Assembly (NCBI GenBank): GCA_029864225.1 | Contig: JAOTTU010000053.1 | Coordinates: forward strand, 1-12,168 | DNA from: Gammaproteobacteria bacterium | GTDB lineage: Bacteria; Pseudomonadota; Gammaproteobacteria; UBA9214 | Direction: 5' to 3' | Length of the DNA: 12,168 nucleotides | Notes under the pieces: model-generated | Seen by the model: only the letters and a program-made list of their open reading frames with translations | What the model was told of the DNA's origin: nothing | Database searches by the model: none | Translations under genes and position numbers: made by a program | Part shown: piece by piece, positions 1-9,168 of the stretch | Numbering within the stretch: position 1 is the first letter of the stretch | Layout: the number at the start of each line of letters is the position of its first letter

Positions 1-566
1 AAAGCAGCCATCTGCCGTTAAAGCTGAATATGGCTGGTGTTATCCCGCCGATCTTCGCTTCCAGCATCATCCTGTTCCCGGCTACCATGGGAAGCTGGGT
101 CGGCAGCACCGAGGGCATGGGCTGGCTGAAGGATATTTCGGCAACCCTGTCACCGGGTCAGCCGCTGTATGTGATTTTCTATGCCCTGGCGATCGTGTTC
201 TTCTGTTTTTTCTACACGGCGCTGGTGTTCAATGCCCGGGAGACGGCGGACAACCTGAAGAAATCCGGTGCCTTCATACCCGGCATACGTCCGGGTGACC
301 AGACTGCCAAGTACATCGATGGCGTGATGACGCGCCTGACGACGGCCGGCGCGGTCTATATCACGCTGGTGTGTCTGCTGCCGGAGTTCCTGATCCTGTA
401 CTGGAATGTGCCGTTCTACTTCGGCGGCACCTCGTTGCTGATTATTGTTGTGGTGGTCATGGACTTCATGGCCCAGATCCAGGCGCATCTGGTGTCCCAT
501 CAGTACAGCGGCCTGATGAAGAAGGCCAACCTGAAAGGCCAGGGCGGTGCCGGTCTGCTGCGTTAG
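1..566 (+). CDS. secY: Protein translocase channel subunit SecY, C-terminal part (5' end outside window)
   Basis: This is the last 187 residues of SecY, the pore-forming subunit of the SecYEG inner-membrane channel that exports unfolded proteins and inserts membrane proteins. The frame is open from base 3, so the gene begins upstream of the window. The fragment starts just before a membrane segment (MAGVIPPIFASSIILFP) and aligns by eye with the second half of E. coli SecY. It includes the cytoplasmic loop with ETADNLKKSGAF and PGIRPG, which in E. coli contains the arginine needed for SecA and ribosome coupling. Two further hydrophobic segments follow, around VYITLVCLLPEFL and the run containing IIVVVVMDFMA, then a short basic tail ending in KANLKGQGGAGLLR. 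It sits 37 bases before rpmJ, the usual end of the spc ribosomal protein operon. Nothing looks damaged. Confidence 0.97.
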   Translation, partial: SSHLPLKLNMAGVIPPIFASSIILFPATMGSWVGSTEGMGWLKDISATLSPGQPLYVIFYALAIVFFCFFYTALVFNARETADNLKKSGAFIPGIRPGDQTAKYIDGVMTRLTTAGAVYITLVCLLPEFLILYWNVPFYFGGTSLLIIVVVVMDFMAQIQAHLVSHQYSGLMKKANLKGQGGAGLLR

Positions 567-603
567 GCGACCGGATAATTAACCAATCGAGAAGGTAATC
601 GAC

Positions 604-717
604 ATGAAAGTGCGTGCTTCGGTCAAGCGAATCTGCCGTAACTGCAAGGTCATACGGCGCAAGGGTGTGGTGCGGGTCATCTGCAAGGATGGCCGCCACA
701 AGCAGCGCCAGGGCTGA
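604..717 (+). CDS. rpmJ: 50S ribosomal protein L36 (bL36), zinc-binding form
   Basis: A 37-residue basic protein starting MKVRASVKRICRNC and ending HKQRQG, nearly identical in plan to E. coli L36 (38 residues). L36 is a small late-assembling protein of the large ribosomal subunit that contacts 23S rRNA. C11, C14, C27 and H32 form the zinc-ribbon site of the C+ class, in contrast to the cysteine-free paralogues that many bacteria use under zinc shortage. A purine-rich ribosome binding site, GAGAAGG at 589-595, precedes the ATG. The gene is last in the spc operon and is followed by the 183-base leader of the alpha operon. Confidence 0.97.
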   Translation: MKVRASVKRICRNCKVIRRKGVVRVICKDGRHKQRQG

Positions 718-820
718 GCGCCTTGGGCAGTATGCAACGCCTTGAAAATCAGGAATATATCAACGCCGATCCGCGGTTGCGGGATGTGCCCGTGACAGCG
801 GCGCAGGCCGTTGTTTGTAA

Positions 821-849
821 TTGATTTTCTGATGACCAGAAGCTATCCT
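821..849 (+). promoter_or_regulatory. Candidate sigma-70 promoter of the alpha operon (rpsM-rplQ)
   Basis: TTGATT at 821-826 and TATCCT at 844-849 are separated by 17 bases, each matching four of six consensus positions. They lie in the unusually long gap between rpmJ and rpsM, where E. coli also has the alpha operon promoter. Transcription would start near 856 and give a leader of about 45 nucleotides before rpsM. Read-through from the spc operon is also likely, since no terminator is visible after rpmJ. Confidence 0.45.
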
Positions 850-900
850 TACGCCCCTTTCGCGGCGCCTGCGGCGCACGCCATGCTGGAGACGAAGTAA
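850..900 (+). promoter_or_regulatory. rpsM leader, possible S4 autoregulation site
   Basis: In E. coli and relatives, S4 represses its own operon by binding a pseudoknot around the rpsM start. This leader is GC-rich and can form a 5-bp hairpin, GCGCC (865-869) with GGCGC (873-877), ahead of the GGAG ribosome binding site at 888-891. I cannot derive the E. coli pseudoknot from it by eye, so the regulatory role is inferred from position only. Bases 718-820 upstream show no gene or clear signal. Confidence 0.25.
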
Positions 901-1257
901 ATGGCACGAATTGCCGGAATTAACATTCCAACACACAAACATGCCGGGATTGCCCTGACGGCGATCTATGGCATCGGCCGGAATACTGCGCGCACGATCT
1001 GTGCAAACTGCGGTATCAAGCCGGAAATGAAAATCAAGGACCTGAGCGATCCCGAGATCGAATCGGTGCGTAACGAGGTTGCCAAGTACACCGTCGAGGG
1101 CGACCTGCGCCGCACGATTTCCATGAACATCAAGCGCTTGATGGACCTGGGCTCCTACCGTGGTATCCGGCACCGGCGTGGACTGCCCCTGCGCGGCCAG
1201 CGTACGCGTACCAACGCACGTACCCGCAAGGGACCGCGGCGGCCGATCCGCAAATAA
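901..1257 (+). CDS. rpsM: 30S ribosomal protein S13 (uS13)
   Basis: 118 residues, the same length as E. coli S13. It starts MARIAGINIP and ends in the basic tail TNARTRKGPRRPIRK. S13 lies in the head of the small subunit, contacts the P-site tRNA through its C-terminal tail and forms bridges to the large subunit. The helix-two-turn-helix region (TAIYGIGRNTARTI, about residues 20-33) and the conserved block SMNIKRLMDLGSYRGIRHRRGLP are intact. GGAG at 888-891 serves as ribosome binding site, ten bases before the ATG. It is the first gene of the alpha operon and the expected target of S4 translational repression. Confidence 0.98.
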   Translation: MARIAGINIPTHKHAGIALTAIYGIGRNTARTICANCGIKPEMKIKDLSDPEIESVRNEVAKYTVEGDLRRTISMNIKRLMDLGSYRGIRHRRGLPLRGQRTRTNARTRKGPRRPIRK

Positions 1258-1300
1258 CGATTTCAGCATATTTAATTAACAGTTAACCAGGTACAGAAGC

Positions 1301-1690
1301 ATGGCGAAGGTGGCTACACGTACGCGTAAGAAGGTGAAGCGGGATGTCTCAGACGGGATTGCCCACATTCACGCTTCATTCAATAACACCATCATCACGA
1401 TCACCGATCGTCAGGGTAATGCCCTTGCATGGACCACGTCCGGCGGGTCAGGTTTTCGCGGTTCGCGCAAGAGCACACCGTTTGCAGCGCAGGTTGCGGC
1501 CGAGAAGGCAGGTGCGATTGTCAAGGAATACGGCATGAAGAATCTGGAGGTCGAGGTCAAGGGACCGGGCCCGGGCCGTGAGTCCGCCGTGCGGGCGCTC
1601 AACAATGCCGGCTTCCAGATTACCAACATTACCGACGTGACGCCTATTCCGCATAACGGCTGTCGTCCACCCAAGAAGCGCCGCGTCTAG
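1301..1690 (+). CDS. rpsK: 30S ribosomal protein S11 (uS11)
   Basis: 129 residues, matching E. coli S11 in length and sequence plan: a basic N-terminus (MAKVATRTRKKVKRDV), then ASFNNTIITITD, SGGSGFRGSRKSTPFAAQ, and the invariant C-terminus PHNGCRPPKKRRV. S11 sits on the platform of the 30S subunit, near the mRNA exit path and Shine-Dalgarno helix. The Asn-Gly pair at 119-120 is the position reported to become isoaspartate in E. coli S11. The gap after rpsM is 43 bases, AT-rich (TTAATTAACAGTTAAC), and the ribosome binding site is weak (AGG around 1289 or GAAG just before the ATG), so coupling to rpsM translation may help. Confidence 0.98.
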   Translation: MAKVATRTRKKVKRDVSDGIAHIHASFNNTIITITDRQGNALAWTTSGGSGFRGSRKSTPFAAQVAAEKAGAIVKEYGMKNLEVEVKGPGPGRESAVRALNNAGFQITNITDVTPIPHNGCRPPKKRRV

Positions 1691-1704
1691 CGCAGGAATC
1701 AAAC

Positions 1705-2331
1705 ATGGCAAAGTACACAGGATCCAAATGTCGCCAGTGTCGCCGTGAAGGCGGCAAGCTGTTTCTCAAGGGCGAAAAATGTTTTACCGCAAGGTGCGCG
1801 ATCGAGAACCGTCCGTTCCCGCCCGGCCAGCACGGACAGCGGCGCCAGCGTCTGTCTGATTACGCCACCCAGCTGCGCGAGAAGCAGAAGCTGCGGCGCA
1901 TCTATGGCGTGCTGGAACGCCAGTTCCGCAACTACTACACGCAAGCAGCACGGCTCAAGGGATCGACCGGCGAAAACCTGCTGCAGCTGCTCGAAGGCCG
2001 CCTCGACAACGTGGTCTACCGCATGGGCTTCTCGTCCTCGCGCAGCGAGGGCCGTCAGCTGGTCCGGCATAATGCGGTCAGCGTGAACGGCAAGCGGGTC
2101 ACTATTCCTTCCTATCAGGTGCAGCCGAGTGATGTTGTCAGCATCAACGAAAAGGCGCGTTCCCAGCTGCGGGTACAGTCTGCCCTGGAGTTCGCCCAGC
2201 AGCGGGGCATGGCGGACTGGATAGACGTGGACATCAAGAAAATGGAAGGCGTCTACAAGTCACGTCCGGAACGCAGCGAGTTGCCGGCCGATATAAACGA
2301 ACACCTGGTTGTCGAACTGTACTCGAAATAA
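1705..2331 (+). CDS. rpsD: 30S ribosomal protein S4 (uS4), four-cysteine zinc form
   Basis: 208 residues. S4 binds 16S rRNA early in 30S assembly, lines the mRNA entry pore with S3 and S5, and represses the alpha operon. From about residue 50 on it is very like E. coli S4 (QLREKQKLRRIYGVLERQFR, GENLLQLLEGRLDNVVYRMGF, ADINEHLVVELYSK), with the S4 RNA-binding domain near residues 97-160. The N-terminus differs: C9, C12, C26 and C31 form the zinc site of Thermus and Bacillus type S4, which E. coli lacks. The start has AGGA at 1694-1697, and only 14 bases separate it from rpsK. Confidence 0.98.
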   Translation: MAKYTGSKCRQCRREGGKLFLKGEKCFTARCAIENRPFPPGQHGQRRQRLSDYATQLREKQKLRRIYGVLERQFRNYYTQAARLKGSTGENLLQLLEGRLDNVVYRMGFSSSRSEGRQLVRHNAVSVNGKRVTIPSYQVQPSDVVSINEKARSQLRVQSALEFAQQRGMADWIDVDIKKMEGVYKSRPERSELPADINEHLVVELYSK

Positions 2332-2349
2332 GTAACTGAGGAATTATCC

Positions 2350-3369
2350 ATGCTTGGAAGTGTCAGTGAATTCCTGAAACCGCGCATCGTCGATGTTCAT
2401 GCCGCAAATGATAAACATGCCAAGGTCACGCTGGAGCCGTTGGAGCGTGGTTTCGGTCAAACCCTGGGTAATGCGCTGCGGCGCATCCTGCTGTCCTCTA
2501 TGCCGGGTGCCGCGGTTACCGAAGTGCATATCGACGGTGTTCTGCATGAATACTCGACCATCGAAGGTGTCCAGGAGGACGTCATCGACATCCTGCTCAA
2601 TCTCAAGAAGGTTGCGCTGCGCATGCACAACCGTGACGAGGCAACCCTGACGTTGAGCAAGAAGGGACCGGGCGCGGTGACTGCCGGAGACATCAGCGTC
2701 GATCATGACATCGAGATCGTGAACCCGGATCACATCATTGCCAACCTGACCAAGGCCGGCGAGCTTTCCATGACCCTGAAGGTCGCCAAGGGCCGCGGCT
2801 ATCAGCCGGCCACCGCGCGCCGGAGCGAGGAGAGCGAGACTGTCAGTATCGGGAACCTGCAGCTGGACGCGTCATTCAGTCCGGTCAACCGCGTTTCCTA
2901 TACTGTGGACCGTGCCCGTGTCGAGCAGCGTACCGATCTCGACAAGCTGATTATCGATATCGAGACCAATGGCACCGTCGATCCGGAAGAGGCGATCCGG
3001 CATGCGGCAACCATTCTGCAGGACCAGCTTTCGGCATTTGTCGATCTCAAGGCCCGGGCCGAAGACAAGCCGCAGACAATGGAAACCGACATCGATCCGA
3101 TCCTGCTGCGTCCGGTGGATGACCTTGAGCTGACCGTGCGTTCCGCCAACTGTCTCAAGGCCGAGAGCATTTATTTTATCGGTGACCTGATTCAACGCAC
3201 CGAGGTTGAACTTCTGAAGACACCGAATCTGGGCAAGAAGTCACTGACAGAGATCAAGGACGTGCTTGCCACCAAGGGCCTTTCCCTGGGTATGCGCCTG
3301 GAAAACTGGCCGCCACCCGGACTGAAAGCAAATGAAGCGGTCAACTCGACCCAGTTAACAGGTAGTTAG
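2350..3369 (+). CDS. rpoA: DNA-directed RNA polymerase subunit alpha
   Basis: 339 residues (E. coli 329). The N-terminal domain (about 1-234) dimerises and nucleates assembly of beta and beta'; it carries the conserved block LEPLERGFGQTLGNALRRILLSS cut here at residues 28-50. A short linker (about 235-247) leads to the C-terminal domain (about 248-325), which binds UP-element DNA and activators. The DNA-contact residues R264, N267 and C268 (E. coli R265, N268, C269) are present in LTVRSANCLK, followed by TPNLGKKSLTEIKDVL. A tail of about ten extra residues, rich in Asn, Thr and Ser, follows WPPPGL; it looks unstructured. The ribosome binding site is GAGGA at 2338-2342. Expression is with the ribosomal genes on either side. 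Confidence 0.99.
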   Translation: MLGSVSEFLKPRIVDVHAANDKHAKVTLEPLERGFGQTLGNALRRILLSSMPGAAVTEVHIDGVLHEYSTIEGVQEDVIDILLNLKKVALRMHNRDEATLTLSKKGPGAVTAGDISVDHDIEIVNPDHIIANLTKAGELSMTLKVAKGRGYQPATARRSEESETVSIGNLQLDASFSPVNRVSYTVDRARVEQRTDLDKLIIDIETNGTVDPEEAIRHAATILQDQLSAFVDLKARAEDKPQTMETDIDPILLRPVDDLELTVRSANCLKAESIYFIGDLIQRTEVELLKTPNLGKKSLTEIKDVLATKGLSLGMRLENWPPPGLKANEAVNSTQLTGS

Positions 3370-3373
3370 AACA

Positions 3374-3769
3374 ATGCGTCATCGCAAGTCAGGACGGCAA
3401 TTAAACCGTAACAGTTCTCATCGCAAGGCCATGTTCCAGAACATGACCGTTTCGTTGCTTCAGCATGAAGTGATCAAGACCACCCTGCCCAAGGCCAAGG
3501 AGCTGCGGCGCGTGGCCGAACCGCTGATCACCATGGCCAGGAACGATACCGTGCACAAGCGCCGTGTCGCCTTCAGCCGGCTGCGTGACCGCGACACGGT
3601 CACCAAGCTGTTCAACGAGCTGGGTCCGCGATACAAGGACCGCCCCGGCGGTTACCTGCGCATCCTCAAGACCGGTTTCCGTGCCGGTGACAATGCGCCC
3701 ATGGCCTACGTCGAGCTGGTTGACCGCCCGCAGGACGAGGCTGGTGAGGTCGATCTGGGGCTGGGCTGA
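3374..3769 (+). CDS. rplQ: 50S ribosomal protein L17 (bL17)
   Basis: 131 residues (E. coli 127), starting MRHRKSGRQLNRNSSHR and containing IKTTLPKAKELRR and FRAGDNAPMAYVELVDR, all typical of L17. The protein sits near the peptide exit tunnel opening of the 50S subunit. The divergent acidic C-terminal tail (QDEAGEVDLGLG) is normal for the family. The start is only four bases after the rpoA stop and its weak ribosome binding site (AGG, 3360-3362) lies inside rpoA, so translational coupling to rpoA is likely. It is the last gene of the alpha operon, followed by a terminator. Confidence 0.98.
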   Translation: MRHRKSGRQLNRNSSHRKAMFQNMTVSLLQHEVIKTTLPKAKELRRVAEPLITMARNDTVHKRRVAFSRLRDRDTVTKLFNELGPRYKDRPGGYLRILKTGFRAGDNAPMAYVELVDRPQDEAGEVDLGLG

Positions 3770-3796
3770 CAGCGGGCGTGCACGCGCTAAGCCAGT

Positions 3797-3822
3797 AAAA
3801 ACCGGGCCTTGCCCGGTTTTTT
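3797..3822 (+). terminator. Intrinsic terminator of the alpha operon
   Basis: ACCGGGC (3801-3807) pairs with GCCCGGT (3811-3817) around the loop CTT. Flanking AAAA and TTTT can extend the stem to 11 pairs, and six Ts follow at 3817-3822. This is a textbook rho-independent terminator 27 bases after rplQ. Confidence 0.93.
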
Positions 3823-3900
3823 ATTGACTGTGACGGGATCGCGCCCGCGAGACCGGGGTTGCGGACGGCTTGCGCCCGCCGTGGCTGCTAGCCTGCCGCC

Positions 3901-3909
3901 TGCTATACT
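3901..3909 (+). promoter_or_regulatory. Extended -10 promoter for the SAM hydrolase gene
   Basis: TGCTATACT is an extended -10 element (TGn plus TATACT, five of six consensus matches). No good -35 hexamer lies 16-18 bases upstream, which is acceptable for extended -10 promoters. Transcription would start near 3916, about 65 bases before the ATG. It lies after the alpha operon terminator, so the downstream gene is probably an independent unit. Confidence 0.55.
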
Positions 3910-3980
3910 TTTCCGGGTGATCGAAAAGTGAACAAGGGGCCCGCAATAACTGATACCGACTGTCCAGTGAAGGCCCGGTC

Positions 3981-4715
3981 ATGATCGTACTGTTCACCGA
4001 CTTCGGTCTGGAAGGGCCCTACATCGGCCAGCTGGAGGCCGTGTTACAACAGCAGGCACCCGGGGTGCCGGTCATCAGGCTGTTTTCCGACCTGCCGGCC
4101 TTTGACATCCAGGCGGCCGCCTACCTGCTGCCGGCCTATGCGGCCGGTTTCCCGCCGGGGACGGTATTTCTCTGCGTGGTCGACCCGGGTGTCGGCGGTG
4201 ACCGCCCCGGGGCGGTGCTCATGGCAGACGGGCGCTGGTTTGTGGGCCCGGATGAGGGCCTGTTCGAGCTGCTGGCCCGGCGCGCCCGCGAACTGGCGTG
4301 CTGGCGCTTGCCGCGGGCACAGGGGGTCTCGAGCAGTTTTCACGGCCGTGATGTATTTGCGCCGGTGGCCGCGCGCCTGGCACGTGAGGGGGCGCTCGAC
4401 GCCGAGGTCGTGGCGCCAGGGCGCTACCCGCAGACCGACTGGCCGGACGAGCTGTTCCAGGTGGTGTATATCGATCATTTCGGCAATGCCGTCAGCGGGG
4501 TGCGCGCCACGGCGCTTGAACCGGACGCGCTGCTGGAAATCAACGGCCATCTGCTGCACGCGGCACGTACCTTTTCCGCTATGCCCGCGGGTGAGGCGTT
4601 CTGGTACGCAAACTCCAGCGGGCTGGCGGAGATCGCCGTGAACCGGGGACGGGCCAGTGAGGTGATCGGGGCCCGGACCGGTATGCCGATCCTGCTGCGA
4701 CACCCGTCCGGCTGA
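3981..4715 (+). CDS. S-adenosylmethionine hydrolase (adenosine-forming), DUF62 / SAM-dependent chlorinase-fluorinase family
   Basis: 244 residues. The DUF62 family hydrolyses S-adenosylmethionine to adenosine and methionine; related enzymes use chloride or fluoride as nucleophile, but they are rare and secondary-metabolic, so hydrolysis is the safer call. Visible family motifs are FTDFG (5-9), VVDPGVGG (66-73), SSFHGRDVFAPVA (118-130), YIDHFGNAVSG and ANSSGLAEIAVN. The catalytic triad of the archaeal hydrolases (Asp, Arg, His) appears as D68, R75 and H121. Two positions are divergent: GPDEGL where most members have PDNG, and RLFSDLPAFD in place of the usual Asp-rich IVDITH-like segment. No signal peptide, so cytoplasmic. 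GAAGG at 3968-3972 precedes the ATG. It is preceded by its own promoter and converges on uvrA with a 20-base gap. Physiological role is unknown. Confidence 0.88.
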   Translation: MIVLFTDFGLEGPYIGQLEAVLQQQAPGVPVIRLFSDLPAFDIQAAAYLLPAYAAGFPPGTVFLCVVDPGVGGDRPGAVLMADGRWFVGPDEGLFELLARRARELACWRLPRAQGVSSSFHGRDVFAPVAARLAREGALDAEVVAPGRYPQTDWPDELFQVVYIDHFGNAVSGVRATALEPDALLEINGHLLHAARTFSAMPAGEAFWYANSSGLAEIAVNRGRASEVIGARTGMPILLRHPSG

Positions 4716-4735
4716 CTCCCGCTGCAGGCATCAGC

Positions 4736-7588
<2,853 letters not shown>

Positions 7589-7617
7589 TTGGTTTCCGGC
7601 GAAAACAGCAACCTGTT

Positions 7618-7647
7618 AATATACGGCGTTTTCACGGTCACAGCCAA
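7618..7647 (-). promoter_or_regulatory. Candidate uvrA promoter
   Basis: Reading the minus strand, TTGGCT (plus-strand 7642-7647, four of six matches) and TATATT (plus-strand 7618-7623, five of six) are 18 bases apart, some 30 bases before the uvrA ATG. The element lies in the 74-base gap shared with the divergent MFS gene, whose ribosome binding site it nearly touches. ACAG directly follows the -10 on this strand and could be half of a decayed LexA site (see findings). Confidence 0.5.
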
Positions 7648-7662
7648 AGAGGTTTCAACAAA

Positions 7663-9030
7663 GTGAGTCAGGACTCCGGGACAGTGGCCGGCATGAGCCG
7701 TACCGAACTGCGGGCGACGTTTTCCCTGTCCAGCGTATATGCCTTGCGCATGCTGGGGTTATTCATGATCCTGCCGGTGTTCGCCCTGTACGCCGGGGAG
7801 TTGGAGGGCGTGACCCCGGCGCTGACCGGACTGGCCATCGGTGCCTACGGCATCACCCAGGCGCTGTTGCAGATCCCCGCCGGTCTGCTTTCCGACCGCA
7901 TCGGTCGCAAACCCGTCATCATCGGTGGCCTGCTGGTGTTTGCCTTTGGCAGCGTGGTGGCTGCCCAGGCGGAATCCATTTACGTCGTGATCCTGGGCCG
8001 TGCCCTGCAGGGGTCGGGTGCCATAGCCGCCGCCGTGATGGCGCTGACCGCCGACCTGACAAGCGAACACCACCGCATCAAGGCCATGGCCATGATCGGG
8101 ATGAGTATCGGCTTGTCGTTCGCCGCGGCCCTGATCCTGGGGCCGCTGCTGAATGGCTGGGTCGGGGTGCCGGGGATTTTCTGGATTACCGCCGTGCTGG
8201 CACTGGGCGGCGTGGGGATCGTGGCCTTCATCGTGCCCAGGCCGGCGGCCCTCCACGTGCACCGGGAGGCGGAGGCGGTACCCGCGCAGTTCGGCCGGGT
8301 GCTGCGCAACCCCGAGTTGCTGCGGCTGGACTTCGGTATCCTGGTGCTGCACATGGTGCTGACCGCGACCTTCGTGGTCATGCCGCTGGTGCTGCGTGAC
8401 GAGGTGGGTCTTGCGGCAGAGAAACACTGGGGTGTCTATTTGCCGGTCCTGCTGGCCTCGGTACTGGCCATGGTGCCCTTTATTATCCAGGCAGAGCGCA
8501 AGGGGCGGGTGAAGCCGGTATTCCTGGGTGCGGTGACTGTGCTGGTGCTGGCGCAGGCCGGCCTGTACCTGCTGCCGCTCACGCTGGTCACGGTGGTCGC
8601 CCTGTTATTCGTGTTTTTTGCCGCCTTCAACCTGCTGGAGGCCATGCTGCCTTCAATGATCTCGCGCGTCGCACCGGTCGACTGCCGCGGGACCGCGATG
8701 GGTTTCTATTCCAGTTCCCAGTTCTTTGGGGCCTTTCTCGGTGGTGCGCTGGGTGGGCTGGTACAGGGGTGGTTCGGGCTGCAGGTGGTGTTTGCCGCGG
8801 CCGCGCTGACGCTGCTGCTCTGGCTTGCCATGGCACTGCCGATGCGCCCGCCGCGCAAGCTGGCCAACTATATCCACAAAATTGTTGCGCTGGACACAGC
8901 CGACGCCGAGCGCATCGCGCGGGAACTGACCAGGGTGGTCGGGGTGGCCGAGGCGGTCGTCGTCCTGGAAGAGGGCGTGGCCTATCTCAAGGTGGACAAG
9001 CAGCTGTTCGACGAGGCCGCCCTGCCCTGA
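7663..9030 (+). CDS. yajR: Major facilitator superfamily transporter with C-terminal YAM-like domain, YajR-like
   Basis: 455 residues (E. coli YajR is about 454). An inner-membrane proton-coupled MFS carrier of unknown substrate. About twelve hydrophobic segments fill residues 18-395, with MFS motif A at GLLSDRIGRK (74-83) in the loop after the second segment and the block GRALQGSGAIAAAVMAL (112-128), both very like YajR. A soluble tail (about 398-455, LANYIHKIVALDTADAERIARELTRVVGV cut here into parts) has the alternating beta-alpha pattern of the ferredoxin-like YAM domain known from YajR. GTG at 7663 is preferred because AGAGG lies at 7648-7652; an ATG at 7693 would remove ten residues and has a poor site. 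It lies between uvrA and ssb, but shares no known function with them. Confidence 0.85.
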   Translation: MSQDSGTVAGMSRTELRATFSLSSVYALRMLGLFMILPVFALYAGELEGVTPALTGLAIGAYGITQALLQIPAGLLSDRIGRKPVIIGGLLVFAFGSVVAAQAESIYVVILGRALQGSGAIAAAVMALTADLTSEHHRIKAMAMIGMSIGLSFAAALILGPLLNGWVGVPGIFWITAVLALGGVGIVAFIVPRPAALHVHREAEAVPAQFGRVLRNPELLRLDFGILVLHMVLTATFVVMPLVLRDEVGLAAEKHWGVYLPVLLASVLAMVPFIIQAERKGRVKPVFLGAVTVLVLAQAGLYLLPLTLVTVVALLFVFFAAFNLLEAMLPSMISRVAPVDCRGTAMGFYSSSQFFGAFLGGALGGLVQGWFGLQVVFAAAALTLLLWLAMALPMRPPRKLANYIHKIVALDTADAERIARELTRVVGVAEAVVVLEEGVAYLKVDKQLFDEAALP

Positions 9031-9073
9031 GGCGGGTCGGCAGGATTGCATAGATCGACCGCCGCCCTTCGCA

Positions 9074-9079
9074 TAGAAT
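9074..9079 (+). promoter_or_regulatory. Candidate -10 element for ssb
   Basis: TAGAAT matches the -10 consensus in five of six positions and lies 90 bases before the ssb ATG. No -35 hexamer at proper spacing is convincing (TTGCAT at 9046-9051 is 22 bases away). The predicted leader begins with a 5-bp hairpin, GCCGG (9084-9088) with CCGGC (9094-9098). No LexA site is visible here. Read-through from the MFS gene is possible, since no terminator separates the two. Confidence 0.3.
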
Positions 9080-9168
9080 AGGGGCCGGAGACACCGGCGC
9101 TGATCGTTCCCGATAGCGGGGTGCAGACCACAGGGAAAGTGAATGGATATCTAAAACAGGAGAGCACA

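Noticed and set aside
1267..1288. Palindromic AT-rich stretch between rpsM and rpsK (TTAATTAA, GTTAAC)
   Set aside because: Short, common sequences without a T-run or promoter spacing; probably only an unstructured ribosome landing region.
4044..4703. A 219-codon minus-strand frame opposite the SAM hydrolase
   Set aside because: The plus-strand frame carries all family motifs; the minus frame has no recognisable sequence or start signal.
4716..4735. CTGCAG as a terminator stem between the convergent genes
   Set aside because: Six bases, no loop and no T-run; it is just a restriction-site-like palindrome.
7593..7622. Plus-strand promoter for the MFS gene in the uvrA gap
   Set aside because: TAATAT at 7617-7622 could be a -10, but no -35 at proper distance is better than TTTCCG; the minus-strand promoter on the same bases is stronger.
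7759..8427. A 222-codon minus-strand open frame inside the MFS gene
   Set aside because: Rich in His, Gln and Gly with no recognisable fold, fully antisense to a clear transporter; a shadow of GC-biased codons.
9121..9168. In-frame upstream GTG extension of ssb
   Set aside because: The added 16 residues have no match to SSB N-termini, and the AGGAG just before 9169 fixes the ATG there.
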